This document shows positions 15,031 through 24,364 of a DNA stretch of 63,575 bases, piece by piece. The first letter of the stretch is position 1, and each line of letters opens with the position of its first letter. Source of the stretch: a virus. The notes beneath the pieces are model-generated. The model was not told the origin of the DNA. It made no database searches and worked only from the letters and a program-made list of their open reading frames with translations. The DNA lies in IMG/VR virus record IMGVR_UViG_3300028399_000001, positions 1-63,575 of that record; one strand, given 5' to 3'. Both the position numbers and the translations under genes were made by a program.

Positions 15031-17250
15031 ATGGATTGGACGGATACCGAGTTCCTGAGACCGTTGGTGTCGGCATGGCTCGGCAAGATCGAAACCGCGT
15101 ACAAGAACGAGCACCGGAGGCACTTCGTGGACGTCGCCGAGGAGTGCAAGATGTTCTACGCGCGGTCATGCGCTGCGCTGTGGAACTCGAAGTGGTCGTC
15201 CAAGTTCCTGAACAACGTCATTGAGCGCCCGCGGTTCCCCATCTCCGTCAACAAGGCATTCGAGCTTGTCGCCGTCATCGGACCGAACGTGCTATGGGAC
15301 ATCCCGTACCGCAAGGTCATGCCGAAGCAGCGATTGGCGATCGATGACGATACGCTCGAACAGCTCATGCGCAACCCGGAAATCGCCCAGGAACTCCAGA
15401 TTCGCATGCAGTTCGACCAGTACAACGTGGCGACGGCGAACGTCGTCGCCGATCTGTTGGAGAAGTGGTTGAACTACACGTCCAGGGAGATGCCCGGCGG
15501 CGGGATGACGCAGCATTCGCAGACGATGGCGATCGACGCCATGCTGACCGGACGCGGTGTGCGGTTCGTCAAGACCTATCAGTACCCAGGATCCGACCGG
15601 AGCATCGTCGGATCGTTTCGTGAGGATCCGCTTGATCTGCTGATCGATCCCGATGTCAAGGACATCAACAATGCCAAGTGGATCATGCTCAAGCACCGCG
15701 AACCGTACTGGGAGGTCGAGGAGCGGTTTCAGTTGCCGAGCGGTTCGCTCAAGGACAAGGCGAGTTTGGAATCGACCTGGAGCTATTCCGAGAGCGTATT
15801 CGGCAACAGCGATTCCACCGCCCAGCCGCGGCTTGAGGAAGAGCGCGACATCGTGGTGTGGTGCGAGATCTGGTCCAAGATGGGACCCGGCTCGAAGATG
15901 GTCCGCCACATGGATGCCGGGTTGCGTGATCATCTTGAGCGTGTGGTCGGCGACTACGCCTACATTGCGATTGCAGCGAACGTTCCGTGGCCGTTGAATT
16001 GCCCGTCGGATAAGATGCGGCGCGGCATGACGGACGACGAGGTGCGGCAGTGCTTCTCGTGGCCAACGCCGCTTTGGGCTGATGACCGATGGCCATGCGA
16101 GGTGTGCGACTTCTACCCGAACCCGGATTCTCCGTACCCTGTGGCTCCGCTCGAGCCGGGCATGGGATATTTGAAGTTCCTGAACCTGATGCTCCCGTTC
16201 CTGGCGCAGCGCACATGGTCTGCGAGCCGTGACTTTTGGGCGGTGTTGGGCTCGCACATGGAGCGGTACGAGAAGTACATCAACAACGGCAAGGACCAGT
16301 GCGTCATACCGGTTGATCCGACGAGCGATGATGTTCGCAAGGCGATCACCATTCTACAGCAGCCTCCGGTGAACATCGACGCTTGGAAGATCACGGACGT
16401 TATGGCCGAATGGTTCGAGCGTGCGACGGGCTTGAGTGCGTTTCAGTACGGCATGAAGGCCGGCGATTCGAACGACCGGTCGGCCACCGAGACGCAGGCT
16501 CGTGCGCGTGCTGCCGGCGTTCGGCCGCAATACATGCAGAAGCGCATCGCCGAGACGGAGGGGCGGATAGCAGCGACCGAGGCGTTCCTGAGCAGGTGGT
16601 TCATCGACGGCAGGGATGTCGAGCCACTTGGCGGATCGACGTTCCGGTACCTCTGGGAGAAGTTCGTGATGAGCGCCGAGGTGGAGATGGTGGTACGTCA
16701 GATGTCCTACACCATTTCCGCCAGCAGTTTGCAGCGTCCCGACCGCGAGCGGGACATGATGATTTGGGACCGGATGATCCAGGTGCTTGGTCCGCAATAC
16801 TTCCAGTATGCGTTGGCGACCGGCGAGTTCAAGGGTTGGAATACGCTCGTCGAGGCATGGGCTGAGAACCTGGACGCCGCCCGCGACAGGATCGACGGTC
16901 TGATGCTCGATCGTCCGGAACCGAGCCCTGAGGCGCAACAGGCTCAGCAGCAGCAGGCGCAGCTTGAGCAGCAGAAGATGCAGATGGAGCTTGCCTCCAA
17001 GCAGATGGACTTGCAGGGCAAGCAGCTTGAGGTCCAGGGCAAGCAGGCGGCGATTCAGGGCGAGGTTGCGAAGACGCTGCTGGAGCAGCGGGTTGCTGCG
17101 ACGGAGGCTGCGGCGGAACAGAGGAAGGCGGAAATCGAAATCGCCAAGGCGAGCGCAGCCTTGGATGCGGCATCGCGCAAGCACGCGATTGACTTACTAT
17201 CGAAGCAGGCGTCGGCGAAGATCGACATAGCCAAGAAGCTAGTGGGGTGA
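15031..17250 (+). CDS. Portal protein
   Basis: 739 residues. It begins MDWTDTEFLRPLVSAWLGKI and contains portal-like segments: RPRFPISVNKAFELVAVIGP, a REDPLDLLIDPD loop, and a wing region with KMGPGSKMVRHMDAG. A long helical C-terminus follows (about 630-735) made of Gln/Ala/Lys-rich coiled coil, as in the barrel or crown of podovirus-type portals. It forms the dodecameric DNA gate at one capsid vertex. Size and position after terL support the call; no single motif is diagnostic. Confidence 0.82.
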   Translation: MDWTDTEFLRPLVSAWLGKIETAYKNEHRRHFVDVAEECKMFYARSCAALWNSKWSSKFLNNVIERPRFPISVNKAFELVAVIGPNVLWDIPYRKVMPKQRLAIDDDTLEQLMRNPEIAQELQIRMQFDQYNVATANVVADLLEKWLNYTSREMPGGGMTQHSQTMAIDAMLTGRGVRFVKTYQYPGSDRSIVGSFREDPLDLLIDPDVKDINNAKWIMLKHREPYWEVEERFQLPSGSLKDKASLESTWSYSESVFGNSDSTAQPRLEEERDIVVWCEIWSKMGPGSKMVRHMDAGLRDHLERVVGDYAYIAIAANVPWPLNCPSDKMRRGMTDDEVRQCFSWPTPLWADDRWPCEVCDFYPNPDSPYPVAPLEPGMGYLKFLNLMLPFLAQRTWSASRDFWAVLGSHMERYEKYINNGKDQCVIPVDPTSDDVRKAITILQQPPVNIDAWKITDVMAEWFERATGLSAFQYGMKAGDSNDRSATETQARARAAGVRPQYMQKRIAETEGRIAATEAFLSRWFIDGRDVEPLGGSTFRYLWEKFVMSAEVEMVVRQMSYTISASSLQRPDRERDMMIWDRMIQVLGPQYFQYALATGEFKGWNTLVEAWAENLDAARDRIDGLMLDRPEPSPEAQQAQQQQAQLEQQKMQMELASKQMDLQGKQLEVQGKQAAIQGEVAKTLLEQRVAATEAAAEQRKAEIEIAKASAALDAASRKHAIDLLSKQASAKIDIAKKLVG

Positions 17251-17253
17251 GAC

Positions 17254-17472
17254 ATGGACGAGCAGATCCAAGAGGCGATCGCGTTGTACAAGCAGGCGTT
17301 GGAGCAGGGCGACGTGGAGACGGCGCAGAAGATCAAGGCGATGCTTGCGGAGATGGGGATAGACGTGGACGACATCCTTGGCGGCGAGCGTGGTATGGAG
17401 ATGCCGATGCGTGGCGCGATGGGTCCGATGGCGCAGCGAATCCAATCCATGTTGAGTCCGGGAGAGATGTGA
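17254..17472 (+). CDS. Small late protein (72 aa)
   Basis: The protein starts MDEQIQEAIALYKQALEQGD, a helical hairpin reminiscent of one TPR unit (ALYKQALEQGDVETAQKIKA), and ends with a Met-rich tail (GMEMPMRGAMGPMAQ). It begins three bases after the portal stop and its stop overlaps the next start (TGATG), so it is translated with both. No function can be assigned. Confidence 0.7.
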   Translation: MDEQIQEAIALYKQALEQGDVETAQKIKAMLAEMGIDVDDILGGERGMEMPMRGAMGPMAQRIQSMLSPGEM

Positions 17473-17663
17473 TGAAGGACGAACGGTGGATCCAGGAAGC
17501 GACCTCGAAGAACAGGGGTGCGTTCAAGCGTCAGGCGGCGCGTCGTGGCATGACGACAGCCGAGTTCATCCGTGTCGTTTTGCGTCCAGGCAGCAGGTTC
17601 AATGCGAGGACGAAGCGCAGGGCGAGCCTTGCAAGGACTCTGATGAAGCTGCGAAAGAAGTGA
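17472..17663 (+). CDS. Small basic late protein (63 aa)
   Basis: MKDERWIQEATSKNRGAFKR opens a very basic protein with GMTTAEFIRVVLRPGSRFNA and RASLARTLMKLRKK. The pattern (KNRGAFKRQAxRRGMT...RxxLAxTLMKLRK) is one I know from small proteins beside portal and head genes in many tailed phages; their function is not known to me. The start overlaps the previous stop. Confidence 0.75.
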   Translation: MKDERWIQEATSKNRGAFKRQAARRGMTTAEFIRVVLRPGSRFNARTKRRASLARTLMKLRKK

Positions 17664-17681
17664 TGTGCTGAGGAGAACGGA

Positions 17682-18164
17682 ATGAACCAGGAAATCTACG
17701 ATGCTGCGATCAAGAACGGGTGCACGCCGCGCATGGCGGAGATGCTTGCCGCGCGCAAGGGTCCTGGTTTGAACACGGACACATCCTGGTGGGCGGGGAA
17801 CACGCATTTCTCCGAAGAGCATGGCGACGAGTATGCGGAGCGGACTCGGAAGCTCGTCGAGCGGCATGGCGGGCACATGGGTCCGCATGACGATTACATC
17901 CCGTGGCTTGCGCGGTTCCCTGGAGATCCGAACGCGGTCATCAGCGGCATGGATGCCAAGTCGGGGATTGCGAGAGCCGCGGAGACGCATCAGGCGGAGA
18001 TCGTGCGCAGGAAGACGAAGCCGGCGCCGCCGCTTGCGCCCGACCTCGTTGAAGAGAAGGTATCGCAGGTTGCACCGGACCATGACAAGCTGCCTGCGAA
18101 GGAGAAGCAGAAACTCAAACAGGAGATTATCGAGAAGCACGCCTATAAACCAGAAGGAGAATAG
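17682..18164 (+). CDS. Unknown late protein (160 aa)
   Basis: The protein starts MNQEIYDAAIKNGCTPRMAE. A first half with aromatic and His residues (WWAGNTHFSEEHGDEYAERT) is followed by a Pro/Lys-rich, likely extended C-terminus ending KPEGE. No family is recognised. It lies between the portal-associated small genes and a beta-rich structural protein; a ribosome site (GAGGAGAACGGA) precedes it. Confidence 0.7.
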   Translation: MNQEIYDAAIKNGCTPRMAEMLAARKGPGLNTDTSWWAGNTHFSEEHGDEYAERTRKLVERHGGHMGPHDDYIPWLARFPGDPNAVISGMDAKSGIARAAETHQAEIVRRKTKPAPPLAPDLVEEKVSQVAPDHDKLPAKEKQKLKQEIIEKHAYKPEGE

Positions 18165-18166
18165 AC

Positions 18167-18934
18167 ATGGCGATTTCAGACCGACTCAATCAAGCCCTGA
18201 TCAGCGCCCTGTGCGATCACACGCTTGGCAGCGAGATCAAGGGATACCTGGACAACGTTTCCGTGCTCTCCGGCACGGAGGCGGCTTACATCGACGGCAT
18301 CACCGAGGGCACGGTGACCGCCCAGAAGGCTGTTGTCGTCGATTCGAACAAGGACATCACGGGCTTCCGCAACATCGGGCTGACCGGCGAGGTGAGTTCA
18401 TCGAGCGGGGCGGGCACCGCGGCGGGTACGGGCGTTGCCGCGACGGAGAAGGGCGACGGGATCATTCACAAGACCGTGTTGACCTTCACGAACGTGGCGG
18501 TGCCGCTGACGGACGAGCCGGGTGTTGTGGCTTACGGCGGATTGAAGGTGTACGACTTCCCGGAGGGTGCGATTCGCATCTTCGGCGCCGTGAGCGACGT
18601 TGACCTGACCAAGAGTTCGGCGGGGGTGATCGACACGTGGGACGGCGATATGTCTGTCGGGACGGCGACCGCCGGGAACGATGCGACGCTTTCGGGCACC
18701 GAGGCGGACATCATCCCGAGCACGGCGACCCCGCAGGCGGTTGCCGGCGCGACGACCGCCAACGCTCAGAGCACAGCGAGCGAGGATACGGTGCACGATG
18801 GGACGACCACGGCGAAGGACGTGTACTTCAACCTGTTGGTTGACGACACGGACCATGACGTGACGACCACGCCGTGCAACCTGATCCTGAACGGGACGTT
18901 GACCATTTTGTGGGCAAATCTCGGTGACTACTGA
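18167..18934 (+). CDS. Virion structural protein, beta-rich (255 aa)
   Basis: The protein starts MAISDRLNQALISALCDHTL and is rich in Thr, Ala, Gly and Val with few Lys, as in capsid or tail surface proteins. Segments such as VLTFTNVAVPLTDEPGVVAY and VDLTKSSAGVIDTWDGDMSV match the texture of phage proteins that form beta-sandwiches. The ribosome site AAGGAGAATAGAC precedes it. A precise role (second decoration or neck protein) cannot be read from the sequence. Confidence 0.65.
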   Translation: MAISDRLNQALISALCDHTLGSEIKGYLDNVSVLSGTEAAYIDGITEGTVTAQKAVVVDSNKDITGFRNIGLTGEVSSSSGAGTAAGTGVAATEKGDGIIHKTVLTFTNVAVPLTDEPGVVAYGGLKVYDFPEGAIRIFGAVSDVDLTKSSAGVIDTWDGDMSVGTATAGNDATLSGTEADIIPSTATPQAVAGATTANAQSTASEDTVHDGTTTAKDVYFNLLVDDTDHDVTTTPCNLILNGTLTILWANLGDY

Positions 18935-20175
18935 TGACGATCTACACACCGACCTGGCCTGAATATGACAGGCTGACATCCTTTGTGACGTATCAGGATG
19001 CCGTCGAGCGGGTTCTTGTCCAGTTCAGCCGACAGAACACCGGTCGTGACGCGATGCTTGCGAGGCAGGCGGTCGGTGATGCGCTTTTGCGGCTGTCGAG
19101 GCACCCGTGGAAGTTCTACCGCAGCATGTACCAGCTCAAGACGGTTGCGGAGTACACGACGGGCACGATAGCCTACACGCACTCGACAAGGACTGTGACG
19201 TTGACCGGGGGCACGTGGCCGTCTTCGGCTGCGATGGGTACGGTGTTGATCGACAGCGTACCCTACCCCGTCGCGTCACGGGACAGCGACACGCAGCTTA
19301 CGCTGCGCGAGGACATGAACCCTGGCGACGACGTTGCATCCGGCACGTCGTACAAGTGGTATCAGGACTGTTACATCCTCCCTCCGGACTTCGAGAGCAT
19401 GTCCGATCCGCTTGACGCCAAGTACCAGACGGGCGGACCGGACTTGATCCGCGTTGATTCGGAGACGCTTGCATCGCTCGGTCAGATGGTGAGCTACGTC
19501 CCGGTGGCGTACCCGCAATACTACACGATCGAGCGCGATCCGAGGTACGGAAAGGTGATTCGTCTGGCGCCGCCTCCGTCGAGCGAGCGCACGTATCTGT
19601 TCGTGTACCGACGCCGCCCGCGCCGGCTGAGTGTGGTGTGCGAATCGACGGGCACGATCACGGCGAGCACATCAAGCACGACGGTGACCGGCTCCGGAAC
19701 GAGTTGGACGAGCTCCTACGTCGGGTGCGTCCTGCGCGCCGGCACGGATTCATCGTCGGAGCCGACCGGTCCGTACGGTGCGATGATCGGCGTGGATCCC
19801 AGCGACGTGCAGACGAATCCTGCCGTATTCGAGCGGATCATTACGGGAGTGACGGACGCGACGACATTGACGATCGACGTGGCGCCGGACACTTCGGTGT
19901 CTGGCGTGAAGTACACGATCAGCGACCCGATCGACGTGGATTGGACGATTGCCGGCGAGTATTTCAACAGGCTGGTCGAGTACATGATGACGGTTGTGGA
20001 CATGGATATTTCGCCTGAGCTTCGCTCGATGAAGAAGGCGTTGCAGCGTGAGGCGTTCATTTTGGCTGCGGACCGCGACCGGGTTCAGGATTCGATACCG
20101 CGTGCTCCGTACGATTGGGATTGGGCGGATTTCGCTGGCGAGCACAACGTCAGCACGAATGATTATGTGACATGA
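18934..20175 (+). CDS. Probable head-tail connector/adaptor (413 aa)
   Basis: ATG overlaps the previous stop (TGATGA). The N-terminal 70 residues are helical (YQDAVERVLVQFSRQ, AVGDALLRLSRHPWKFYRS). Beta-rich insertions follow, one Thr/Ser-rich (GTITASTSSTTVTGSGTSW), and a helical C-terminus (YFNRLVEYMMTVVDMDISPE). Helices flanking a beta insertion, after portal and before tail genes, fit a connector or adaptor ring protein. Assigned by context. Confidence 0.6.
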   Translation: MTIYTPTWPEYDRLTSFVTYQDAVERVLVQFSRQNTGRDAMLARQAVGDALLRLSRHPWKFYRSMYQLKTVAEYTTGTIAYTHSTRTVTLTGGTWPSSAAMGTVLIDSVPYPVASRDSDTQLTLREDMNPGDDVASGTSYKWYQDCYILPPDFESMSDPLDAKYQTGGPDLIRVDSETLASLGQMVSYVPVAYPQYYTIERDPRYGKVIRLAPPPSSERTYLFVYRRRPRRLSVVCESTGTITASTSSTTVTGSGTSWTSSYVGCVLRAGTDSSSEPTGPYGAMIGVDPSDVQTNPAVFERIITGVTDATTLTIDVAPDTSVSGVKYTISDPIDVDWTIAGEYFNRLVEYMMTVVDMDISPELRSMKKALQREAFILAADRDRVQDSIPRAPYDWDWADFAGEHNVSTNDYVT

Positions 20176-20642
20176 GCGTAACGGTAACATCGAACTGGGC
20201 TGCCGCGTTGGACAAGGTGGCGTCGGAGCTGGAATCGCAGGGGATCGACGGCATCGGTCGTGACGTTCGCGTTCAGCGTTCGCCGTTTGACAGCAGGCAG
20301 ATTCGACCGGGGTGTTACGTCACGCCGACGGACAGGAAGTATTCGCGTCCGACGAGTTCGCACAGCACGATCGGCTACGGATGTATGATCACGGTGATCC
20401 AGGGCGTATCGCGCAGGGGCGGGTCATCGCCAGACCGTTTGACTGGCTGGCAGGAGGTTGTATCGCGATTATTCCACGACAAGCGGCTTCATTCGGACGA
20501 CTACAGTTCGGACGTATTGTGTCTGCCCTGCAAGGTGGAGGACGAGACGCCGCTTGAGCCGAGCGTTGTGCTTGAGAAATACCCAGAGGCCGAGGTAACT
20601 TCTTTGGTAGTAAGGGTTTGGCTTAGAGAGGCGCGAACATAA
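20172..20642 (+). CDS. Probable tail terminator or head-tail joining protein (156 aa)
   Basis: MSVTVTSNWAAALDKVASEL starts a small alpha/beta protein with YGCMITVIQGVSRRGGSS and a C-terminal strand SLVVRVWLREART. N-terminal helix plus a central sheet, and position just upstream of the tail tube gene, are typical of tail-completion proteins. The start overlaps the previous stop by four bases (ATGA). Confidence 0.55.
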   Translation: MSVTVTSNWAAALDKVASELESQGIDGIGRDVRVQRSPFDSRQIRPGCYVTPTDRKYSRPTSSHSTIGYGCMITVIQGVSRRGGSSPDRLTGWQEVVSRLFHDKRLHSDDYSSDVLCLPCKVEDETPLEPSVVLEKYPEAEVTSLVVRVWLREART

Positions 20643-20653
20643 GGAGACGTGTG

Positions 20654-20977
20654 ATGCCTTTGCGTGAATTTGCGGTCAAGGGCTTGGAGATGAAGGGCGC
20701 GACGGTATCGAGTTCTGTCGTGTCGTTCAGTTCGTTCGGATTTTCGAGTTCGAACGTCACGAACGCGGATCAGGCGGTCATTACAGCGAGGACCGCGGGC
20801 GTCATGGTATCATGGGACGGGACGGACCCGACGGCGACGTTGGGGCATTTGATCGCCCAGAACGAGTCCATGACGGTGATCGGCAACCAGAAGATTCAGG
20901 CGTTGAAGCTCATTCGTGAGGCTGCGGCGGACGCCGATGTCACCATCACGTTGGAGCAGGCGACGTACAGAACATAA
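20654..20977 (+). CDS. Small structural protein (107 aa)
   Basis: The protein begins MPLREFAVKGLEMKGATVSS and is Ser/Thr/Val-rich with VSFSSFGFSSSNVTNAD, ending with DVTITLEQATYRT. AAGGAGACGT leads to GTG 20651 and ATG 20654; the ATG is preferred. The composition suggests a beta-barrel virion component near the tail tube. Not recognised. Confidence 0.65.
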   Translation: MPLREFAVKGLEMKGATVSSSVVSFSSFGFSSSNVTNADQAVITARTAGVMVSWDGTDPTATLGHLIAQNESMTVIGNQKIQALKLIREAAADADVTITLEQATYRT

Positions 20978-20988
20978 GGAGATAGGCT

Positions 20989-21975
20989 ATGCCTTGCAGC
21001 GGAAGCCCAGCGGTAGGTGTGTATGGCAAGATGCTGATCGAGCCGGGCACGAGCCCGCACACGTTCGACGCATCAAGCGAGCGGTATGTCATCGTGACCA
21101 AGGGGCCTGCCGCGGAGAACATTCAGAAGCATGGTCGGCTGATCGGCGGGCAGGGGATTTCCGGTCTGGTGCGCAAGCTGTCGAGCCGCGTGCGTCAGGG
21201 CGGATACTATTGCTACGGGCAATTCACGATCAACCCATCTCCTGGCGATTTCGATACGCTCCTGGATTACCTTGTCGGCGACGAATCGACGGACGTGTGG
21301 ACGGCGAAGGACTGCCCGAACCCGTTCGGCACCTTGATCTACCGCGACAAGGAGGCGTGGGAGTACAAGGACTGCTACGTTGCCGGCTGGGTTCTTGAGG
21401 GCCGCGCGCCCCAGTATCGCGAGCGCGGCGAGCCGGACATTCTGACGCTGACGGTCCACGTGATCGCCAAGGACGAGAACAAGGGCACATCGTGGCCGAG
21501 CCCGGAGCCGTCGGTGCCGTCGGGCGGAGAATACTACCCATACACATTCCAGGACCTCGACGACGGGGTGTACGGCGGCGTGACGATTGGCGGTGTCACA
21601 CGCGAGATTTACGGGTTCCGACTGACGTATGACAACCACCTGAAGGTGAAATACGCCAACTCGCTCACGGCGCAGGCGATTTTCTCGACAGGTCGGACGA
21701 TCAAGCTGGACGTTTATGCCCCGTGGGACGCGGCGAACGACAACCTCTACGACATGGGGTACACGGGCTCGGCAGCGCAGGTGAAAATGGGCTACCTTGA
21801 ATCCGGCTTGACGAACCCGCATTATACGCAGTTCGACTTGGCGAATCTGAAGGTTCCGCCCGAGTCCCCGTACATCAAGGACGAGGAGGAGGTGGCGTTC
21901 CGGATCAACGGGATCACCTACGGAACGGCATCTGCGGCGGAGTTTACGGTAACGAACGTGGTATCTGTGACATGA
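20989..21975 (+). CDS. Probable major tail tube protein (328 aa)
   Basis: The protein starts MPCSGSPAVGVYGKMLIEPG. Beta-rich with segments typical of tail tube or tail sheath-like proteins: FTINPSPGDFDTLLDYLVGD, then VAGWVLEGRAPQYRERGEPD, and a second half with TREIYGFRLTYDNHLKVKY. Two similar halves would fit duplicated tube domains. The ribosome site AAGGAGATAGGCT precedes it and it directly follows connector genes. Context-based. Confidence 0.6.
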   Translation: MPCSGSPAVGVYGKMLIEPGTSPHTFDASSERYVIVTKGPAAENIQKHGRLIGGQGISGLVRKLSSRVRQGGYYCYGQFTINPSPGDFDTLLDYLVGDESTDVWTAKDCPNPFGTLIYRDKEAWEYKDCYVAGWVLEGRAPQYRERGEPDILTLTVHVIAKDENKGTSWPSPEPSVPSGGEYYPYTFQDLDDGVYGGVTIGGVTREIYGFRLTYDNHLKVKYANSLTAQAIFSTGRTIKLDVYAPWDAANDNLYDMGYTGSAAQVKMGYLESGLTNPHYTQFDLANLKVPPESPYIKDEEEVAFRINGITYGTASAAEFTVTNVVSVT

Positions 21976-22937
21976 GCAAGGACGAACTTGTACTTCGCAT
22001 TGAATCCTTGGAACTGCAGGTGCAGAAGCTCCTGTTCGCGATGCAATCGTATGTGGGCGAGGAGTTGGATTCCGGGATGCGTGCGGACGAGCCGGACGAG
22101 CGGCATCGCGGCGAGCCTGTGCGCGGCGACTTTCGCCCGCGTTTTGTCCAAGGGCGCCCTCCGATCCTTGAGGAACCGGAAGCCGCGGAGGTTCAACCGC
22201 AACGTGTTCCCACGTGGCAGCCTACAGAGCCGAAGGAGGCGGTAGCGCCTGAGTTCACCGAGCCGACGCCCCAGCCGCCGCGTGATATGACGACGACGTG
22301 GCAGCCGCCGGAGGTCGCGCCGTCCCCTCTCCCGGAGATCAAGGACGAACCGCCCCCTCCGCGGGAGGTTACTACGACATGGCAACCACCGGAAGCCCCT
22401 CCGCCACGTCCTGTTCCTGAGCAGGTCGAGGGGCCTCCGCCGCCCCCTCCGCCCGAGACGCCATTCGCGCCAGATCGCACAGAACGCCCCGTAGAGCCGC
22501 TTGGCGGCGCAGAGGAAACACCCATCCAACCGCCCGAAACAGCGCCAGCGTGGCGTCCTGAAGCGAGAATCGAGCGTCTTGAGCCTGTCGAGCCCGAGGA
22601 ATCGCCGCCCGAGGAGGTTGTGTCGCAGCCGTGGGAGCCGCGGAAACCGAGACCGGAGGACATTCGCGGGTGGGAGATGCAGCCGGACATCGTTGACGTT
22701 GACGACATATTCGGCGATAAATCGCAGGAGGAGACTGAGGAGAAGGACACGAAGCGTGACAAGGGCTACGAGGATACCCTGCTTGACCATGCGCGGGACG
22801 TATCGGACCGATACCGCGACATGCTCGACGAGCTTGGCAAGGTGATTCAGCAGATCGGCGATTCCATGATGGGGCTTCGCGCCCAGATGCAGAACACGTC
22901 GGCGCAGATTGAGACAAGCGAAGAAACGATGGCGTAA
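21972..22937 (+). CDS. Pro/Glu-rich protein with TTTWQPPE repeats (321 aa)
   Basis: An N-terminal leucine-rich helix (LVLRIESLELQVQKLLFAM) and a C-terminal helical segment (GYEDTLLDHARDVSDRYRDM) flank about 200 residues rich in Pro and Glu. The short unit TTxWQPPE or near it recurs (about 77-84, 105-113, 138-144) and other PPPP tracts occur. It overlaps the tail tube stop by four bases. The slot is where a tail assembly chaperone and tape measure are usual, but this is neither in sequence. It may be an extended linker protein of the tail. Confidence 0.7.
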   Translation: MSKDELVLRIESLELQVQKLLFAMQSYVGEELDSGMRADEPDERHRGEPVRGDFRPRFVQGRPPILEEPEAAEVQPQRVPTWQPTEPKEAVAPEFTEPTPQPPRDMTTTWQPPEVAPSPLPEIKDEPPPPREVTTTWQPPEAPPPRPVPEQVEGPPPPPPPETPFAPDRTERPVEPLGGAEETPIQPPETAPAWRPEARIERLEPVEPEESPPEEVVSQPWEPRKPRPEDIRGWEMQPDIVDVDDIFGDKSQEETEEKDTKRDKGYEDTLLDHARDVSDRYRDMLDELGKVIQQIGDSMMGLRAQMQNTSAQIETSEETMA

Positions 22938-23695
22938 TGTATATCACATACGGCACCTACACATTCGACCTTGGCGAGGCGACGTTCGTTCGGTTCGAGA
23001 CGCGCATGAAGTACTCGCCGCGCGGTTGCCGTGAATTGGCGGTAAAACGGGTGCGCATCGAGGGCGAGCTGTTGGGGTGTGACGAGTACGAGATCAAGAA
23101 CAAGATCGCGCAGATGGAGGACGCATTTGCGTACAATGGTCGCGACCTGGTTTTGTGGCACACGAACAACACGCACACCAAGCATGCGTTATGGTCGAAC
23201 GCGGCGGACACGGTGATTCCGCCGCGTGTGCGGTTTTTGACGTATCCGAGCGGGGCGCCCGAGGAGCACGTGACCAAGCGTGCATTCGTGATCGAGGCGG
23301 AGACGGTGTTGTATGCCCCCGACGGCAAGCTGACTGGAGGGGACAACTTTGCGAACAGCAGTTTTGTGTACTGGCAGGAGGAGATCATACGATACGGGAC
23401 GGGCGATCCGGCGATCGCCGTGCAAGCCACGCAGGATGGCGTTGTATTCCAGACGATCTACCCTGCAACGCCGGTGAAGTTCATCCAGCGAGGGAAGGCT
23501 GTCGGGCTTGAGGGGTACTGGCTCATCTACCCGTGGCAGGCGTTGATTCCATATGCGGAGCTTGACCCGACGCAGACGATTTGGAAGCCGGGTTCTGCCA
23601 AGCGAGTCGGAAAGAACCTGTTCTACTATCCGTTCGAATGGAGTTTCACGTTTTACAAGACGGGATACGCGGAGGTATTCCCGCGTTCTGTATAA
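22937..23695 (+). CDS. Distal tail-like protein (252 aa)
   Basis: ATG overlaps the previous TAA (TAATG). The protein starts MYITYGTYTFDLGEATFVRF and is beta-rich, with RELAVKRVRIEGELLGCDEY followed by EIKNKIAQMEDAFAYNGRDL. This order (surface strand, then an xxGELLG strand, then a helix) is typical of distal tail or tail-tip proteins of siphovirus type. The second half has SSFVYWQEEIIRYGTGDPAI. Assigned from position and texture. Confidence 0.6.
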   Translation: MYITYGTYTFDLGEATFVRFETRMKYSPRGCRELAVKRVRIEGELLGCDEYEIKNKIAQMEDAFAYNGRDLVLWHTNNTHTKHALWSNAADTVIPPRVRFLTYPSGAPEEHVTKRAFVIEAETVLYAPDGKLTGGDNFANSSFVYWQEEIIRYGTGDPAIAVQATQDGVVFQTIYPATPVKFIQRGKAVGLEGYWLIYPWQALIPYAELDPTQTIWKPGSAKRVGKNLFYYPFEWSFTFYKTGYAEVFPRSV

Positions 23696-23707
23696 GGAGA
23701 GCGAGAC

Positions 23708-24364
23708 ATGGCGACGAACCACACCGATCTAGTGACTTGTTCCGCCGGCTTGACCGTCAGCGGCACCCTGACGCTTCCCACGTCATCGACCGATTTTGCG
23801 AACGACATCCCGCGCGATGCGATCGCGCAGAAGACGTTGGCGAAGGTGCTGCTTCCGCTTCACTTGTGGAAGAAGCACAACGATCCTGCTGCATCGCTTC
23901 CGGCGACATCATCCGGCAGCGATCTTGGACTGTACGGCACGACCTACGGCACGAACACGCCCGAGATCATGACGTACGACGTGAAGGCAGCCGGGGCGCA
24001 ATCGTTGTACGCCCGCTTCCCGAGCCTGATGATCCCGTACGACTACGACGACGGCGAGACGATCCAGATCGTATCGTTTGCCGGGATGGAGGGTGCCGTT
24101 GCGGACACGTCCTGCACGATCGATTTCGAGGCGTACAAGGTCGATGGTCAAGGCGGCGTCACTGGCTCGGACCTGATCACGACGGTTGCGCAGAGCATCA
24201 ATTCCCTGACGTTTGCCGACAAGACGTTCACGCTTGACGCATCGAACGTCGATCCGGGCGACATTCTCGACATCCGCATGACGGTTGCCGTGAACGACGC
24301 GGCAAGCGCGTCGAGCGTTCAGGCGGCGATCGGCAAGGTGTACCTGCAACTGGACATCCGGTAA
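23708..24364 (+). CDS. Tail-associated structural protein (218 aa)
   Basis: The protein starts MATNHTDLVTCSAGLTVSGT and is Thr/Ser/Ala-rich, with repeated beta segments such as SLTFADKTFTLDASNVDPGD and VQAAIGKVYLQLDIR. The second half looks like one jelly-roll. AAGGAGAGCGAGAC precedes the start; the stop overlaps the next ATG. No specific function is readable. Confidence 0.65.
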   Translation: MATNHTDLVTCSAGLTVSGTLTLPTSSTDFANDIPRDAIAQKTLAKVLLPLHLWKKHNDPAASLPATSSGSDLGLYGTTYGTNTPEIMTYDVKAAGAQSLYARFPSLMIPYDYDDGETIQIVSFAGMEGAVADTSCTIDFEAYKVDGQGGVTGSDLITTVAQSINSLTFADKTFTLDASNVDPGDILDIRMTVAVNDAASASSVQAAIGKVYLQLDIR

